Assembly (NCBI GenBank): GCA_029844215.1
Contig: CM056732.1
Span: 49,337,007-49,401,006, forward strand
Direction: 5' to 3'
Length of the DNA: 64,000 nucleotides
Origin: Przewalskia tangutica
Lineage: Eukaryota > Streptophyta > Magnoliopsida > Solanales > Solanaceae
Shown here piece after piece: positions 11,631 to 23,434 of the stretch. Within the stretch, counting starts at the first letter, position 1. Each line of letters opens with the position of its first letter. A model generated the notes under the pieces. The model had not been told where the DNA came from, did no database searches, and saw only the letters and a list, made by a program, of their open reading frames with translations. The position numbers were made by a program, and so were the translations under genes.

Positions 11631-13264
11631 CCTCCATGTGAAGACTTATTCATTCACTCTCACTTTGTCTAAGTCTTGAAATCCCTCCTCTCCCTTGTTG
11701 TTGCTCGCCCAACTCCCTTCTCCCTTAGAAAGAGGCCCTTGGCCGAGAACACCCCCTCTCCCTCGCCTAGGTGTGCTAGCCGAGCCTACCCCCTTGGTAG
11801 AAAGTTGTCTTCCAAGTATTGTTATAATGCCCAAAATACCTTAGTTCAGACTTGTAGTATTCCAAAGATACCTCTTTACGTAGAGCCGGAAATACTACCT
11901 TTTGTCCTTTTAGACTCAAACCAAACCCTAAGGAAATCTTCATTGTTGGTTGGAGTATGTGAGTAGAAGTTGGTTAGAACTTCTGGGTTGTTTGGAGTGG
12001 TTTGGAGCGCACGAGTGAGCTAAACCTGCTCGTGAGCCGACATTAAACTCGGATAATTTTGGGCTTATCGAGGTAATTATCTTGTCCTCTATTGTAATTG
12101 GAAATTACATGTTTGTTAGGATATATAGTTGAAGTATACTATATATGGAACTATACTTAGTATTCGCAATGTCTTTTGACTTAAGCCCAAGAATAAAGAA
12201 TCGAATCGAATCGTATTTACATAGGCATCAGACAGCAGAGTGTAGTATATCGAGTAGAATTGTACACGCCCAGGTTAGGCGTAAACCCCCGTCAAGCCAG
12301 CCTCGATAGAGAGGAGATTTACGCTGTGTGTGCGTCTTTAATTTTCTATAGAAAGATAGAAACTTGTGTTTTGGGGTTAATAGACGTTTGTGACCTTTAT
12401 AGGTGAAAGATCGAGAGTAGCGTATTCTACTCGAGTGGAAAGAACTAGCGAGGTTGTAGTACTTGGAGCATTTTGCTTATTGTCGATAAATCGTCGAGGT
12501 ATGTGAACCTCTTCCTATCTTTTCTAGCATGATTGTTGTGAACTATGTAGTACGGTAGACGCATACGTGCTAAGTGATTTGGTTGGTTTAAAACATAGGG
12601 TGTTATAATAGCTTTATGGGAAGTTAGTTATAACGACCTTATGTAAGTGAAAATGGTTATCATGTTAGAAGTTAAGAGACTTGATCTTATAAGATAAGAG
12701 ACTTAACTTATTTGTTTTAATGTGGATGATTGTGAAACCTCATTCGTGAGTAATGAGTACTTGGTTTTAAAGGATAATGTTTTACCGATTTGGAAATCGA
12801 ATGTATCGGCTGCACCAACTGCAAATGCTAATAAAGGAAAATGTATTGAATAATGATGTGTTGTATTAAAACCAAGAGAAACCTCCATCCGCATAAGCTA
12901 AGATGAGACAAAATGATATTACATTTTCTAGATCATGGTCATTGTAATAAGATCGTTATAAACAAGAATAAACTACTCACATATATGACATATGTTACTC
13001 AATTGTTCTAAAAAGGAATCAAGTGATTAAGTTTGGGAACTATGAAACCATTTGAAAATGAGAAGCTTGAGTAATGAAACTAGGCAAACCGAACTTAGGA
13101 AAAGAATGTTGTTACTTGATTTTGAAAAAGGTGGGTTGGTCATTCTAATACTACGTATCGGGTGACTTTTATAAAAGTAATGGATCTCTTTTAAAAGAAC
13201 TTAACGATGTAGTACTTTGGGGTTAAAAACCCGACTTTGGCATAAAATGAAAGTACTTTGAGTT

Positions 13265-13340
13265 GTGTGAAACTTGCCTATGCTTGTTGTTGTGAAACTT
13301 GCCTATGCTTGTTGTTGTGAAACTTGCTATGCTTGTGATG
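13265..13340 (+). repeat. 25-bp tandem repeat, element C 5' LTR
   Basis: Three head-to-tail copies of a unit containing GTGAAACTTGCCTATGCTTG. It recurs at 18950-19015 in the partner LTR and, with four copies, at about 42955-43060 in solo LTR G. Confidence 0.8.
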
Positions 13341-13484
13341 ATAGCCTTTATTGTACAAGCGTTGTGTTTCGTGTTACCGCTGCCTCTCGATAGGTCGGTT
13401 GACCGTTGAGAACTTACTTGGATGTCTGCAGCGACGAGAAATTCCACGCACGCTCGCTGATAGTATTAATGTTGTTAATCGCTT

Positions 13485-13800
13485 TGGACATACCGACACG
13501 ACGCGTGGCGCACGTATGCTTCCATTTTGGTTAAGGTCTTGCGTTAATCGCTTTGGATATATCGACCGACGCGTAGCGCACGTATGTTTCATTTTGATTA
13601 TCGCTTGTGATTTCCTTTTGGACATACCGACACGATCGTGGCGCACGGGTATCGTCCATCCGAATGCTGTCTATTGTTTCTCGACATATCGACACGATCG
13701 TAGCGCACGCATCGCCCATTTGGAAAGTTGTCTTATTGTTTCTTGGACATACCGACACGACGATAGCGCACGTATGCTTCCATCCGATTGGTCTTGTTGT
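13485..13800 (+). repeat. 65-bp tandem repeat, element C 5' LTR
   Basis: Five copies of about 63-68 bp, each with a core like GACATACCGACACGATCGTA and GCGCACGTATGCTTCCAT. The same array is at 19150-19495 in the 3' LTR. Apparent open frames here are repeat artefacts. Confidence 0.85.
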
Positions 13801-14411
13801 TGAGGTCACATGGACATGTCTACACCGATGCAGATTCCGGCACGCGCCGTGATGCGAACTCGATTGATGTGTGGGCGTGAGACCCATAGTTATATCGAGT
13901 GATGATCGCTTTATGTCGGAATCGTAGTTTGGTTATCATACATGTCTCCCGCTTTATATAGACTAGTATGATTTCATTTACGATGTACAGCAGCACATAC
14001 TTGGTACTGTGCATCGACTTCTCGTGGCCGCTCATGCCGCAGTAGAGGTACATCGCCGTAGATCCTCGCCATGTGATCACAGTCAACAGATTGAAGCTCC
14101 GTTTCTCCGAGGCTTATCTTTTGCAGTGTTCCCGAGTCAGAGGTTCTGTACATTCTGTGGGTATGGCGCGCCCCGTCCCGTCATAGTCATCAGATATCTT
14201 AGAGGTCCAGAGTACTATTGGGCGTGGTTGTAAAAGGATTAAACTGCTCGTGTTTTATGATATACCAAGGCAATCGCTTTGGTTGCTTTGTTTATTTATT
14301 ATATCTTTTGTTAAATGACTATGTTTTATGTTCCGCTGATTTTCTCTCGATGTATGTATCACTAGGGTGCCCGGTAAGGCACCGAATGCCCCGAACGGGT
14401 CGTTACAAAAG

Positions 14412-14423
14412 TGGTATCGAGCG
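14412..14423 (+). other. Primer binding site, element C
   Basis: TGGTATCGAGCG, four bases after the LTR. The intact family sequence is TGGTATCAGAGC, complementary to the 3' end of initiator tRNA-Met; both differences fall at CAG trinucleotides. Confidence 0.75.
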
Positions 14424-14609
14424 ATTAATCCTCTGAAAGTGTCTACTGCACCGTGTCTAGTAGAGTCTTGATTATCGATGTGTTGTGCACCACATCTATA
14501 ATCGGAGGTCGCAGGACATTTAGGATTGGTTTCCATTCTTCTCATTCCGAGATCGTGCCTTAGAGTCAGTGTAAGTTGTACCCTCCGACGTATCTCGTTT
14601 TTACCGATT

Positions 14610-15850
14610 ATGCCTCCGCGCAGGCAACCAGAGCCCGAAGGGCAAGGCACGAAGTGCCGCTAGTGAGATACAGAGGAGTACGAGCGCGCAGCCCGCATAA
14701 GACCGAGGTCAGGCTTCAGACGGCGGTTTCGCGACGCCACAAAGACCAGCGAGTTTAGAGCCGCAGCAGTGGGTCGATGACTACGATGCACGAGCCTCCA
14801 GTCCCACACGGAGCGGGAGATGGGTCACGCGAGATGGCCCGATTATTGCCGTGGTCAGGCGAATATGAGGACAGCCGATGCAGCAGCCCGCCCAGAGCAC
14901 CAGCCGTTCACCCCGAGCGTATAGTTTGAGGCTACGGACTTTCTCGAGTCAGAGCCCGCCAGAGTTTTACGGTCGAGGCACGAGGATGATCCGCAGAGTT
15001 CATCCGGCAGCCATGCGGATCACGCGGGTGATCAAGGCTTCAGACCGAGTCTGCGGACCTTTGGTTCGCGTCGGCCGCGTGATACCGCAATGATCGTTTG
15101 ATTCACGGAGCTTTCCGGGAAAGCATGCACTCCAGCAGTATGGGATGAGTTTTCGGGCTTTCTCACGCACTTTTTGCCTCCGCATTTGCGAGGGCACGCC
15201 GGCAGATTTTTGTTACCGAGACAGAGGGCGACCGTCGGGAGTACAATGTCGAGTTCGATTCTTTGGCTCGATATGTCCTCGCGCTTAGTCGCAGATATGG
15301 AGGATGTGGTGCATCGCCACGCCACCGCTTGATGATTATATGGCCGAATCTTGTGCGTGTTTCTTCACCGCATGGACATTGCCCGCATGCGAGCTCATGC
15401 ACTAGATGTGAGGCACGGAGGGTCGACGGAATGACCCGGATCGCCAGAAGAGGCCGTGACGCAGGTCCTTTGTGGCTTTCGAGGCGGACCGCCTCAAGAA
15501 GAAGAGTTATATACCCCCACCGGCACAGAGTGGTCCTCCACCGCCTTCGTGAGAGCGTCGTGGCTCCGCGGTTCAGATTTTCGGCAGAGCAGGGGTGTTA
15601 ACCAGCTGAAGCCACCCCTACCTCGTTGTGACCATTGTGGTAGACTCCATTTTGGAGAGTGTCGTGCTAGATTGGGAGTTTGTTTTACATGCGACAGCAG
15701 GCCATTTTGCAGGAACTGTCCGACCAAGGGAAGCGCGATGTTACGACTCACCTTCAGATCTGTGGCTGGTTCATCACCTTCATACTTATGCCTGCAGGCG
15801 TGCCTATGATTAGAGTGAGCGGTAGCTGTGTATATCCTTAACCCTCTAGA
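14610..15850 (+). pseudogene. Element C gag (frameshifted)
   Basis: The start at 14610 (MPPRRQPEPEGQG) is at the same place as the gag start of F and K and follows a conserved leader. Landmarks after frame changes are PPEFYG near 14965, REYNVEFDSLARYV near 15240 (Retrotrans_gag core) and zinc knuckles near 15625-15720 (CDHCGRLHFGEC, then CFTCDSRPFCRNC). The first frame closes after 17 codons. No protease motif follows; the frame ends by about 15850 and non-coding sequence begins. Confidence 0.8.
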
Positions 15851-16588
15851 GTTTTGGTATGCTTGTTATGATGATCTCATTATTGTGTGCTATGTACGGA
15901 TAGCATTGTGATATGTGTGAGTTAGAATACATGGTTAGTTGGAAGGATACGTATGGGGGCATGGTAAGTGTGAACCTTAGACTATGTCACGATCGAGACC
16001 TTGTGGTAAGCGTCGTCTTGAGATTTAAGATTCGTTTTATGATTGACCTTTATAAGGGTGAGTAGTATACGTAGGATTTATCTGTGTGATGAGTCCGTGG
16101 GTAGTGTGAGATGGAAGTGGTAGCTTTCATGATGTGAATTAGTAAGATTGTTCCGGATCGGGGAACAAGAGTTTGGCGCGTCGGTCGGGTTGAGGACCAT
16201 TTGCGGTCAACCCAGAACCCGGTTTGGGGTGGGAGTCGGGTGGTCCCGCCAGTGGTAGGGTCACGAGGATGCTAGGCCCAAGTTTGTATGATCATCGTAT
16301 GAGTTCGTGGACGCGTTCGACTGAGCGGTTCAGAAGGCCGGAATGGCCTTGGGAAGTTTGAGGTTAGTAAGATGACCAAGTTTGGAGGTAGGGACTCCGA
16401 GATTTTCGAACTAAGTAATGATGAAGTATGGTACGTCCGAGAGTTCAAGCTCGAGAAGCGGCACGACGAGTAAGGAAAGAAGAGGACGTATGTTATTTCG
16501 CGCTGCCGCGCATCGCAACTTGTTAGAGGAACTTTATCGTTATTCAACTTGAGAAGGAACATTCGGACGAATGTTTCTAAGGGGAGAA
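15850..16588 (+). other. Conserved non-coding 3' block of element C, with purine tract
   Basis: About 740 bp between gag and the 3' LTR without a reading frame. It is conserved in E (27360-28270, minus), F (35120-36013) and H (50712-51640, minus). It includes a G-rich segment with TGGTCCCGCCAGTGGTAGGG near 16240 and ends in the purine tract AAGGGGAGAA. The purine tract (16578-16588) is shorter than in F. Its role is unknown. Confidence 0.75.
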
Positions 16589-17270
16589 TGTTATACCCGT
16601 AGTTGCGGGGTATGTATGTGAGGACGTACGTCGAGAGTATGGCAGAAATTTTGAAAAGAAAGAAAGATGTGAGTTTTCGACGGAAAAGTTCCGGAAATTT
16701 GTGAAGAAAAAGGTTCGTTAATGGGAATTGGATTCCCAGATTTGGTATTTGGACTTCTTAAATTATATTAGAATTTTGGGAGTTTATTTTCTGAATGGTC
16801 ACGTGGGCCCACGAGAAATTTACTGGTTTGTGGGCCCGCTTTGTTTTTGAGATTTGTATTTTGGATATTTTCTAAGACGAAATATTCTCGCGACCGGGGC
16901 GACACGTGTCACCCCCATGTGGCACCCTTGGCCGAAATATTTATTGTGCACAACACCCGATTAGAGTCGTTTTTCGACGAAACGTTTTACTAAGCTTACG
17001 AAGGGAAAATTCCGGCTATGTCATTTAGTATTTTTGCGAATTTTTCCGAGAGACGGTACGGTTTGGACCAACGAGAGGGCAACACGTGGCACCCACTCGT
17101 TGGTGGACTTCAAGGCGCTAGGCCGAATGAATGGGCAAGTGGTGGTAGATATTTCGTAGATATTTGTGAGGGATTTGTGGAGTAGGGTTAGGGTGCACTT
17201 GGCTTGATCTTGGCCTTACACTTGTGTAGCACTTGGCTAGATCTTGGCCATTGGTTGGCCTTTGGCTTTG

Positions 17271-17279
17271 CTATAAATA
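17271..17279 (+). promoter_or_regulatory. TATA box, element C 3' LTR
   Basis: CTATAAATA, the counterpart of 11622-11630. Read from the 3' LTR it could drive transcription into the flanking element B LTR. Confidence 0.6.
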
Positions 17280-19149
17280 CCCCTCCCTTGTGAAGACTTA
17301 TTCATTCACTCCTCACTTTGTCTAAGTCTTGAAATCCCTCCCTCTCCCTTGTTGTTGCTCTCGTCCAACTCCCTTCTCCCCCTTAGAAAGAGGCCCTTGG
17401 CCGAGAACACCCTCCCTAGCCTTGTTGTGCTAGCCGAGCCTACCCCCCCCCTTGGTAGAAAGTTGTCTTCCAAGTATTGTTATAATGCCCAAAATACCTT
17501 AGTCTTGTACCTTGTAGTATTCCAAAGATACCTCTTTACGTAGAGCCCGGAAATACTACCTTTTGTCCTTTTAGACTCAAACCGAAACCCTAAGGAAATC
17601 TTCATTGTTGGTTGGAGTATGTGAGTAGAAGTTGGTTAGAACTTCTAAGGGTTGTTTGGAGTGGTTTGGAGCGCACAGAGTGGAGCTAAACCTTGCTCAG
17701 GAGCGACATTAAACTCGGATAATTTTGGGCTTATCGAGGTAATTATCTTGTCCCTCTATTGTAATTGGAAATTACATGTTTGTTAGGATATATAGTTGAA
17801 GTATACTATATATGGAACTATACTTAGTATTCGCAATGTCTTTTGACTTAAGCCCAAGAATAAAGAACTAATCAATCGTATTTACATAGGGTCAGTATTG
17901 CAGAGACTTGTGTATTCGAGTAGAATTGTACACGTCCGGTTAGGCGTGTAAACCCCCGGTTGGCTTGGTAGCCTACTGATAGAGAGGAGATTTACGCTGT
18001 TGTGGGGTGTCTTCTAATTTTCTATAGAAAGATAGAAACTTGTGTTTTGGGGTTAATAGACGTTTGTGACCTTTATAGGTGAAAGATCGAGAGTAGCGTA
18101 TTCTACTCGAGGAGTGGAAAGGGCTAGCGGTTGTAGTACTTGGAGCATTTTGCTTATTGTCGATAAATCGTCGCAGGTATGTGAACCTCTTCCTATCTTT
18201 TCTAGCATGATTGTTGTGAACTATGTAGTACGGTAGACGTACGTGCTAAGTGATTTGGTTGGTTTAAAACATAGGGTGTTATAATAGCTTTATGGGAAGT
18301 TAGTTATAACGACCTTATGTAAGTGAAAATGGGTTACTGATGTTAGAAGTTAAGAGACTTGATCTTATAAGATAAGAGACTTAACTTATTTGTTTTAATG
18401 TGGATGATTGTGTGAAACCTCATTCGTGAGTAATGAGTACTTGGTTTTTAAAGGGATAATGTTTTACTGATTTCGAAATCGTAACGTATCGCATGCACCA
18501 TGCGGCGTTAATAAAGGAAAATGTATTGAATAATGATGTGTATTAAAACCAAGAGAAACCTCCATCCGCATAAGCTAAGATGAGACAAAATGATATTACA
18601 TTTTCTAGATCATGGTCTGTAATAAGATCGTTATAAACAAGAATAAACTACTCACATATATGACATATGTTACTCAATTGTTCTAAAAGGAATCAAGTGA
18701 TTAAGTTTGGGAACTATGAAACCATTTGAAAATGAGAAGCTTGAGTAATGAAACTAGGCAACCGAACTTAGGAAAAGAATGTTGTTACTTGATTTTGAAA
18801 AGGAAGGTGGGTTGGTCATTCTAATACTACGTATCGGGTGACTTTTATAAAAGTAATGGATCTCTTTAAAAGAACTTAACGTATGTAGTACTTTGGGTTA
18901 AAACCGGACTTTGGCATAAAATGAAAGTACTTTGAGTTGTGTGAAACTTGCCTATGCTTGTTGTGAAACTTGCCTATGCTTGTTGTTGTGAAACTTGCCT
19001 ATGCTTGTGATGATAGCCTTTATTGTACAAGCGTTGTGTTTCGTGTTACCGCGTCTCGATAGAGGTCATTGACCGTTGAGAACTTACTTGGATGCGTACG
19101 GCGACGGAGAAATTCCACCGCACGTTCTCGCTGATAGTATTAATGTTGT

Positions 19150-19495
19150 TAATCGCTGACATACCGACACGATGCGTAGCGCATCGTATGCTTCCATTTT
19201 GGTTAAGGTCTTGTGGTTAATCGCTTTGGATATATCGACACGATCGTGGCGCACGGGTATGTTTCCATTTTGATTATCGCCAGTGATTTCCTTTTGGACA
19301 TACCGACACGATGCGTGGCGCACGTATGCGTCCATCCGAATGTCGTCCTATTGTTTCCTCTCGACATACCGACACGATGCGTAGCGCACGCATGCGTCCA
19401 TTTGGAAAGTTGTCTTATTGTTTCCCTTTGGACATACCGACACGATCGTAGCGCACGGTATGCTTCCATCCGATTGCCGCTTGTTGTTGAGGTCA
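19150..19495 (+). repeat. 65-bp tandem repeat, element C 3' LTR
   Basis: Five copies with the core ACATACCGACACGATGCGTA. Copy number equals that of the 5' LTR, so the array has not changed since insertion. Confidence 0.85.
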
Positions 19496-20113
19496 CATGG
19501 ACATGTCTACACCGATGCAAGATTCGGCATCGCGACCGTGATGCGAACTCGATTGATGTTGGGCGCGAGACCCATAGTTATATTGGAGTGATGATCGCTT
19601 TATGTTGTGAATCGTAGTTTGGTTATCATACATGTCTCCCGCTTTATATAGACTAGTATGATTTCATTTACTGATTGTATGCAGTTCACATACTTGGTAC
19701 TGTTGTCTTGACCTCCTGGGCTGCGTTCATGCCGCAGTAGAGGTACATCGCCGTAGATCCTCGCTCATAGGATCACGCCAACAGATTGAAGCTCCGCTTC
19801 TCCGAGGCTTATCTTTGTAGGTGTTCCCTGAGTTGTAGGTTCTTGTACATTCAGGTATGGCGGGCCCCGTCTCCGCCATAGTCATCAGATATCTTAGAGG
19901 TCCGTAGTACTATTGTAAGCGGGGTTGTAAAAGGATTAAACTGCTCGTGTTTTATGTATATACCGAAGGCAACTGCTTTGGTTGCTTTGTTTATTTATTA
20001 TATCTTTTGTTAAATGACTCATGTTTTATGTTCCGCTGATTTTCTCTGATGTATGTATCACTAGGGTGCCCGGGGTAAGGCACCAGTAACGGGCCCCGGA
20101 ACGGGTCGTTACA

Positions 20114-20118
20114 CCTTT
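20114..20118 (+). other. Target site duplication CCTTT, right copy (element C)
   Basis: CCTTT directly after the element end, matching 10955-10959. Element B's LTR resumes after it. Confidence 0.85.
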
Positions 20119-21168
20119 AAGCTACACAAGTTCATCAGAATACAGCCCATGTAAGTACATCAATCTTCTGTAATATCCTTCTATGAGTCTTATATTCATT
20201 TCTATACTACTATAGTATGTAATTTCCAATTACAATAGAAGGACAAGAGTATTTACCTCGGTAAGCCCAAAATTATCCAAGTTTAAATGTCGATCCTGAG
20301 CAACGTTTAGCTCCTACTCTGGGCGCTCCAACCCGCTCCAAACAACCCTTAGAAGTTCTACGCAACTTCTTCTTAATACTTAAACCAACTATGAAGATTT
20401 TCCTTAGGGTTTCGTTTTGAGACTAAAAGGACATAAGGTAGTATTTCCGGGCTCTACGTATAGAGGTAACTTAGGAATACTACAAGGTATAAGGCTAAGG
20501 TATTTTGGAATAGTAACAATACTTTGGAGAGTATTTTCTACCAAGAGGGGGGTATTTTACGAGAACAACTAGGCAAGGGGGGGGGGGGTACTTTTGGCTA
20601 GCACCACAAAGGAAGGGGGGGAGTACTTCTCGGCCAAAAGGCCTCACAAAGGGGGAGGGGTGCTCTTTGGACGAGAGCAACAAGAAGAGGGGAGGGGGAT
20701 TTCAAGACTTAGAAAGTGTTTGAGGGATGAAGAAAGTCTTCAACTAAGGGGGGTATTTATAGGGAAACCAATGGCCAAGATCAAGACAAGTGGTGGGCAA
20801 GTGGAGGGTGAGGATTTGCCCAAGTTCCCCCTAGCCATCTACTCCTCAAATCACTCCAAACATTGACCCAAGTTTTAGGCAACAAAACATGGATGAAAAC
20901 GTGCAAGCCATTCGGCCACTTGACCGCCCACTTGAGGGTGACAAGTGTCGCCCTCTCGTTGGTCCAAAATATTTCATCTCTCGGAAAAATCCGCAAAAAT
21001 TATTAAAGTCGCAACCGTAATTTTCCCCTCGCAAAGTTTGGAAAACGTTTCGTCGGAAAACAATTCTTTTCGGTAGTTGTGCACAAATTTCGACCCTTGC
21101 CTATCTTAAGGCTTAAACTTTTGTACGTACGTCCTCACGTACATACTCAGGAAATATGGGGTATAACA
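20119..21168 (-). repeat. Element B LTR, right part
   Basis: Continues the LTR interrupted at 10959 and ends GGGGTATAACA. It holds a reverse-strand TATA box at 20754-20762 and a long run of G near 20579. It abuts plus-strand integrase sequence of element D, with no purine tract between, as expected for the outer edge of a 5' LTR. Confidence 0.85.
20754..20762 (-). promoter_or_regulatory. TATA box, element B LTR
   Basis: CTATAAATA on the minus strand, about 406 bp inside the LTR. Element C sits downstream of it in the transcribed direction. Confidence 0.6.
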
Positions 21169-21255
21169 AGCTTATCCAGAAGAGGTTATTGGCAGCTCAG
21201 AGTCAACAACAGTCGTGCGGATAGTCGGCGTCGACACTTGGAGTTCAGGTTGACG
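21169..21255 (+). pseudogene. Element D integrase fragment
   Basis: About 85 bp encode RLLAAQSRQQS and, one frame over, ADSRRRHLEFR. This segment normally sits between the integrase catalytic core and the GDWVFL region of gypsy Pol. It begins abruptly at the edge of element B's LTR, so B appears to have landed inside D's pol. It is followed directly by the non-coding block typical of gag-only elements. Confidence 0.7.
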
Positions 21256-21431
21256 GTGGGAGCTTTTGTGATGTTAGAGGTAATTCCTCGTGGACTTGGA
21301 TGTAAGTATTTGCGCGTGTGTTATTCTGTGGCCATGTGTGGCATTTGCAAACTGGTTAAGCTATGAGGAACTTTATCATTATCTGTCTTGAGAAGGAACA
21401 TTCGGGACGAATGTTTCTAAGGAGGGGAGAA
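21256..21431 (+). other. Element D 3' non-coding tail with purine tract
   Basis: Matches the end of the non-coding block of F (35845-36013), including GGCATTTGCAACTGGTTAAG and the segment CATTCGGGACGAATG. Purine tract AAGGAGGGGAGAA at 21419-21431 directly precedes the LTR. It lacks the upstream part of the block. Confidence 0.75.
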
Positions 21432-21917
21432 TGTTATACCCCGTATTTCCAGAGTATGTATGCGAGGACGTACGTACGAATATATTCAAGCCCTAATTAG
21501 GTTAAGGATGAAATTGTGAACTTTCGACGGAAAAGATTCCGAACCTTGTGAAGGAAATTCTACGTTTTTAATATTTTAACCGATTACAGATTTTTCCGAG
21601 AGACGAAATATTTTGGACCAATAGGAGGGCGACATGTGTCACCCTTAGTTGGCATGGGTTGGACGAAAATGTTGGCCAAGTGGACAAGGTCAAATGGTCA
21701 AGTCTTGGAAGATTTTTCTTTGGGTGAGTGGGGGTAGGTAGGGCGTTTTTGTGCACAGTGGAATGCCACGTGGCTCTTTGTTGTGGGGACATATGTCCCC
21801 AAGGTTGTGAGTGGACATATGTCCCAACATTGTAGTGGACACTTGGTTGGAAGACCTCATCCTTCACATGGATCCAAATCTTCACCTCCATTTGTTTTAA
21901 TCTTGGCCCTGGTGGTT

Positions 21918-21926
21918 CTATAAATA
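21918..21926 (+). promoter_or_regulatory. TATA box, element D LTR
   Basis: CTATAAATA about 486 bp into the LTR, followed by the conserved GACTTATTCTTCATC segment. Confidence 0.6.
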
Positions 21927-23434
21927 CCCCCTCTGTGCAAGACTTATTCTTCATCAACACTTGAGAAATTCCAAGGCAAAATCCTCCTCCTTTTAGTAGT
22001 TCTCGTCCAAGCTACCCTCCCCTTTGTGAAGCCTCGTAGAAACACACCCTTTCCTAGTTGTTCTCGTCGAAATACCCCACTGGTAGAAAAGTATTCTCCA
22101 AGTATTGTTACTATCCCAAAATACCTTAGCCAAATACCTTGTAGTATTCCAAAGTCACCTCTATACTAAAAGCCGGAAATACTACCTTATATCCATTAGT
22201 CACTAAACGAAACCAGGAAATCTTCATAGATGGTTGAAGTATTAAGTAGAAGTTGTTTAGAAACTTCTAAGGGTTTCTTGGAGCTATCGGACGTGCAAAT
22301 TAGGAGCTAAACGTTGCTCGGGATCGACATTAAATCTTGGATAATTTTGGGCTTATCGAGGTAATTAATCTGTCCTTATTGTAATTGGAGATTACATCTG
22401 TAGTAGTATAGAAATGAGTATAAGATATATAGAAGGATGGTATAAGAGAAGAGTATTGACTGTACTTACATGGGACTATATTCTGATAGACTTGTGTAGT
22501 TGTGGTGAGGAAATGCCCAAATTTCCATAGAATAGAGAACCTTCGCTTAGAATATTCTGAGTAGTCTAGGCGTTGATAGGCGTATATGGCCATTATAGGT
22601 AGAAGTTACTGCGGTAGCGTGTTCTACTTGAAGGGTGGACAAGGCTAAGCGGGGTTATAGTGCGGTGGAGCGTTTTGCTATTTGTCGATAATCGTCGAGG
22701 TATGTGAATCTCTTCTATCTTTTCTAGCATGATTGTTGTGAACTATGTAGTACGGTGAGCGTCGTGTGCTAAACGAGTTTTGATTAGTTTAAAACATAAG
22801 GTGTTATAATAGCTTTATGAGAAGTTAGTTATAACGACTTTATGTAAGTAAAAGAATGGTTTATTAATTTTAGAAGTTAAGAGACTTAATCTTAAAAGAT
22901 AAGAGACTTAACTTATAAATGACGGTTTATGAAATGTTAAGGACTATGAATTTTGTTAAAAAGTTGTGAAACCTCATTCGTGAATAATGAGTACTTGGCT
23001 TTTAAAGAATAATGTTTTACTGATTTCGGAAATGAGAATAAGTATCGAATAAACCACTGCAGCGTTAATAAAGGAAAATGTATTGACTAATTAACTATAT
23101 TAAAACCAGTAGAAACCTCCATCTGCATAGAAGCTAAGATAAGACAAAATTGTATTACATTTTCTAGATCATGGCTGCTTTAATAAGATTGTTATAAACA
23201 AGAATGAACTACTCACACATAAGATATATGTTACTCAATTTTGTTAAAAGAAGAAATTACGTTGTTAGGACTATGAACTATGAAATCTTTCGAAAATAAG
23301 AGACTTAAGTATTTAAAAATATGCAACTTGAACTTTTGAAAAAGAATGTTGTTACTTGACTTTAAAAAGGGAAAATGTGTTGGTTTAAAATGAAGGCATG
23401 GTATTGTCTTAATCTGTCTTAAAGAGGTTTAAAT

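Larger units (their letters stand above)
10960..14407 (+). repeat. Element C 5' LTR
   Basis: 3.45 kb, TGTTATACC to GTCGTTACA. Internal landmarks in order are a GACACGTGTCACC palindrome near 11268, the TATA box at 11622-11630, a short 25-bp repeat at 13265-13340, a 65-bp repeat array at 13485-13800 and a hairpin-rich 3' segment from about 14010. It pairs with 16589-20113. Confidence 0.9.
10960..20113 (+). mobile_element. Element C: complete gag-only LTR retrotransposon
   Basis: A 9.15-kb element with two full LTRs, a primer binding site, a gag remnant, a purine tract and a CCTTT target duplication. The internal region is only 2.18 kb and has no protease, reverse transcriptase, RNase H or integrase sequence, so it is non-autonomous by structure and not merely by decay. 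This organisation fits the TR-GAG class (terminal-repeat elements coding only Gag). LTRs are near-identical apart from short indels, which suggests a fairly recent insertion into B's LTR. Confidence 0.88.
16589..20113 (+). repeat. Element C 3' LTR
   Basis: 3.53 kb, TGTTATACC to GTCGTTACA, collinear with the 5' LTR. Differences are mainly one to few base gains and losses. TATA box at 17271-17279, 25-bp repeats at 18950-19015 and 65-bp repeats at 19150-19495. Confidence 0.9.

Noticed and set aside
20575..20595. Long runs of G or C (also near 17450, 26787 and 41880) as candidate quadruplex elements
   Set aside because: Run length varies strongly between copies of the same LTR position, as expected from homopolymer errors, so no functional claim is justified.
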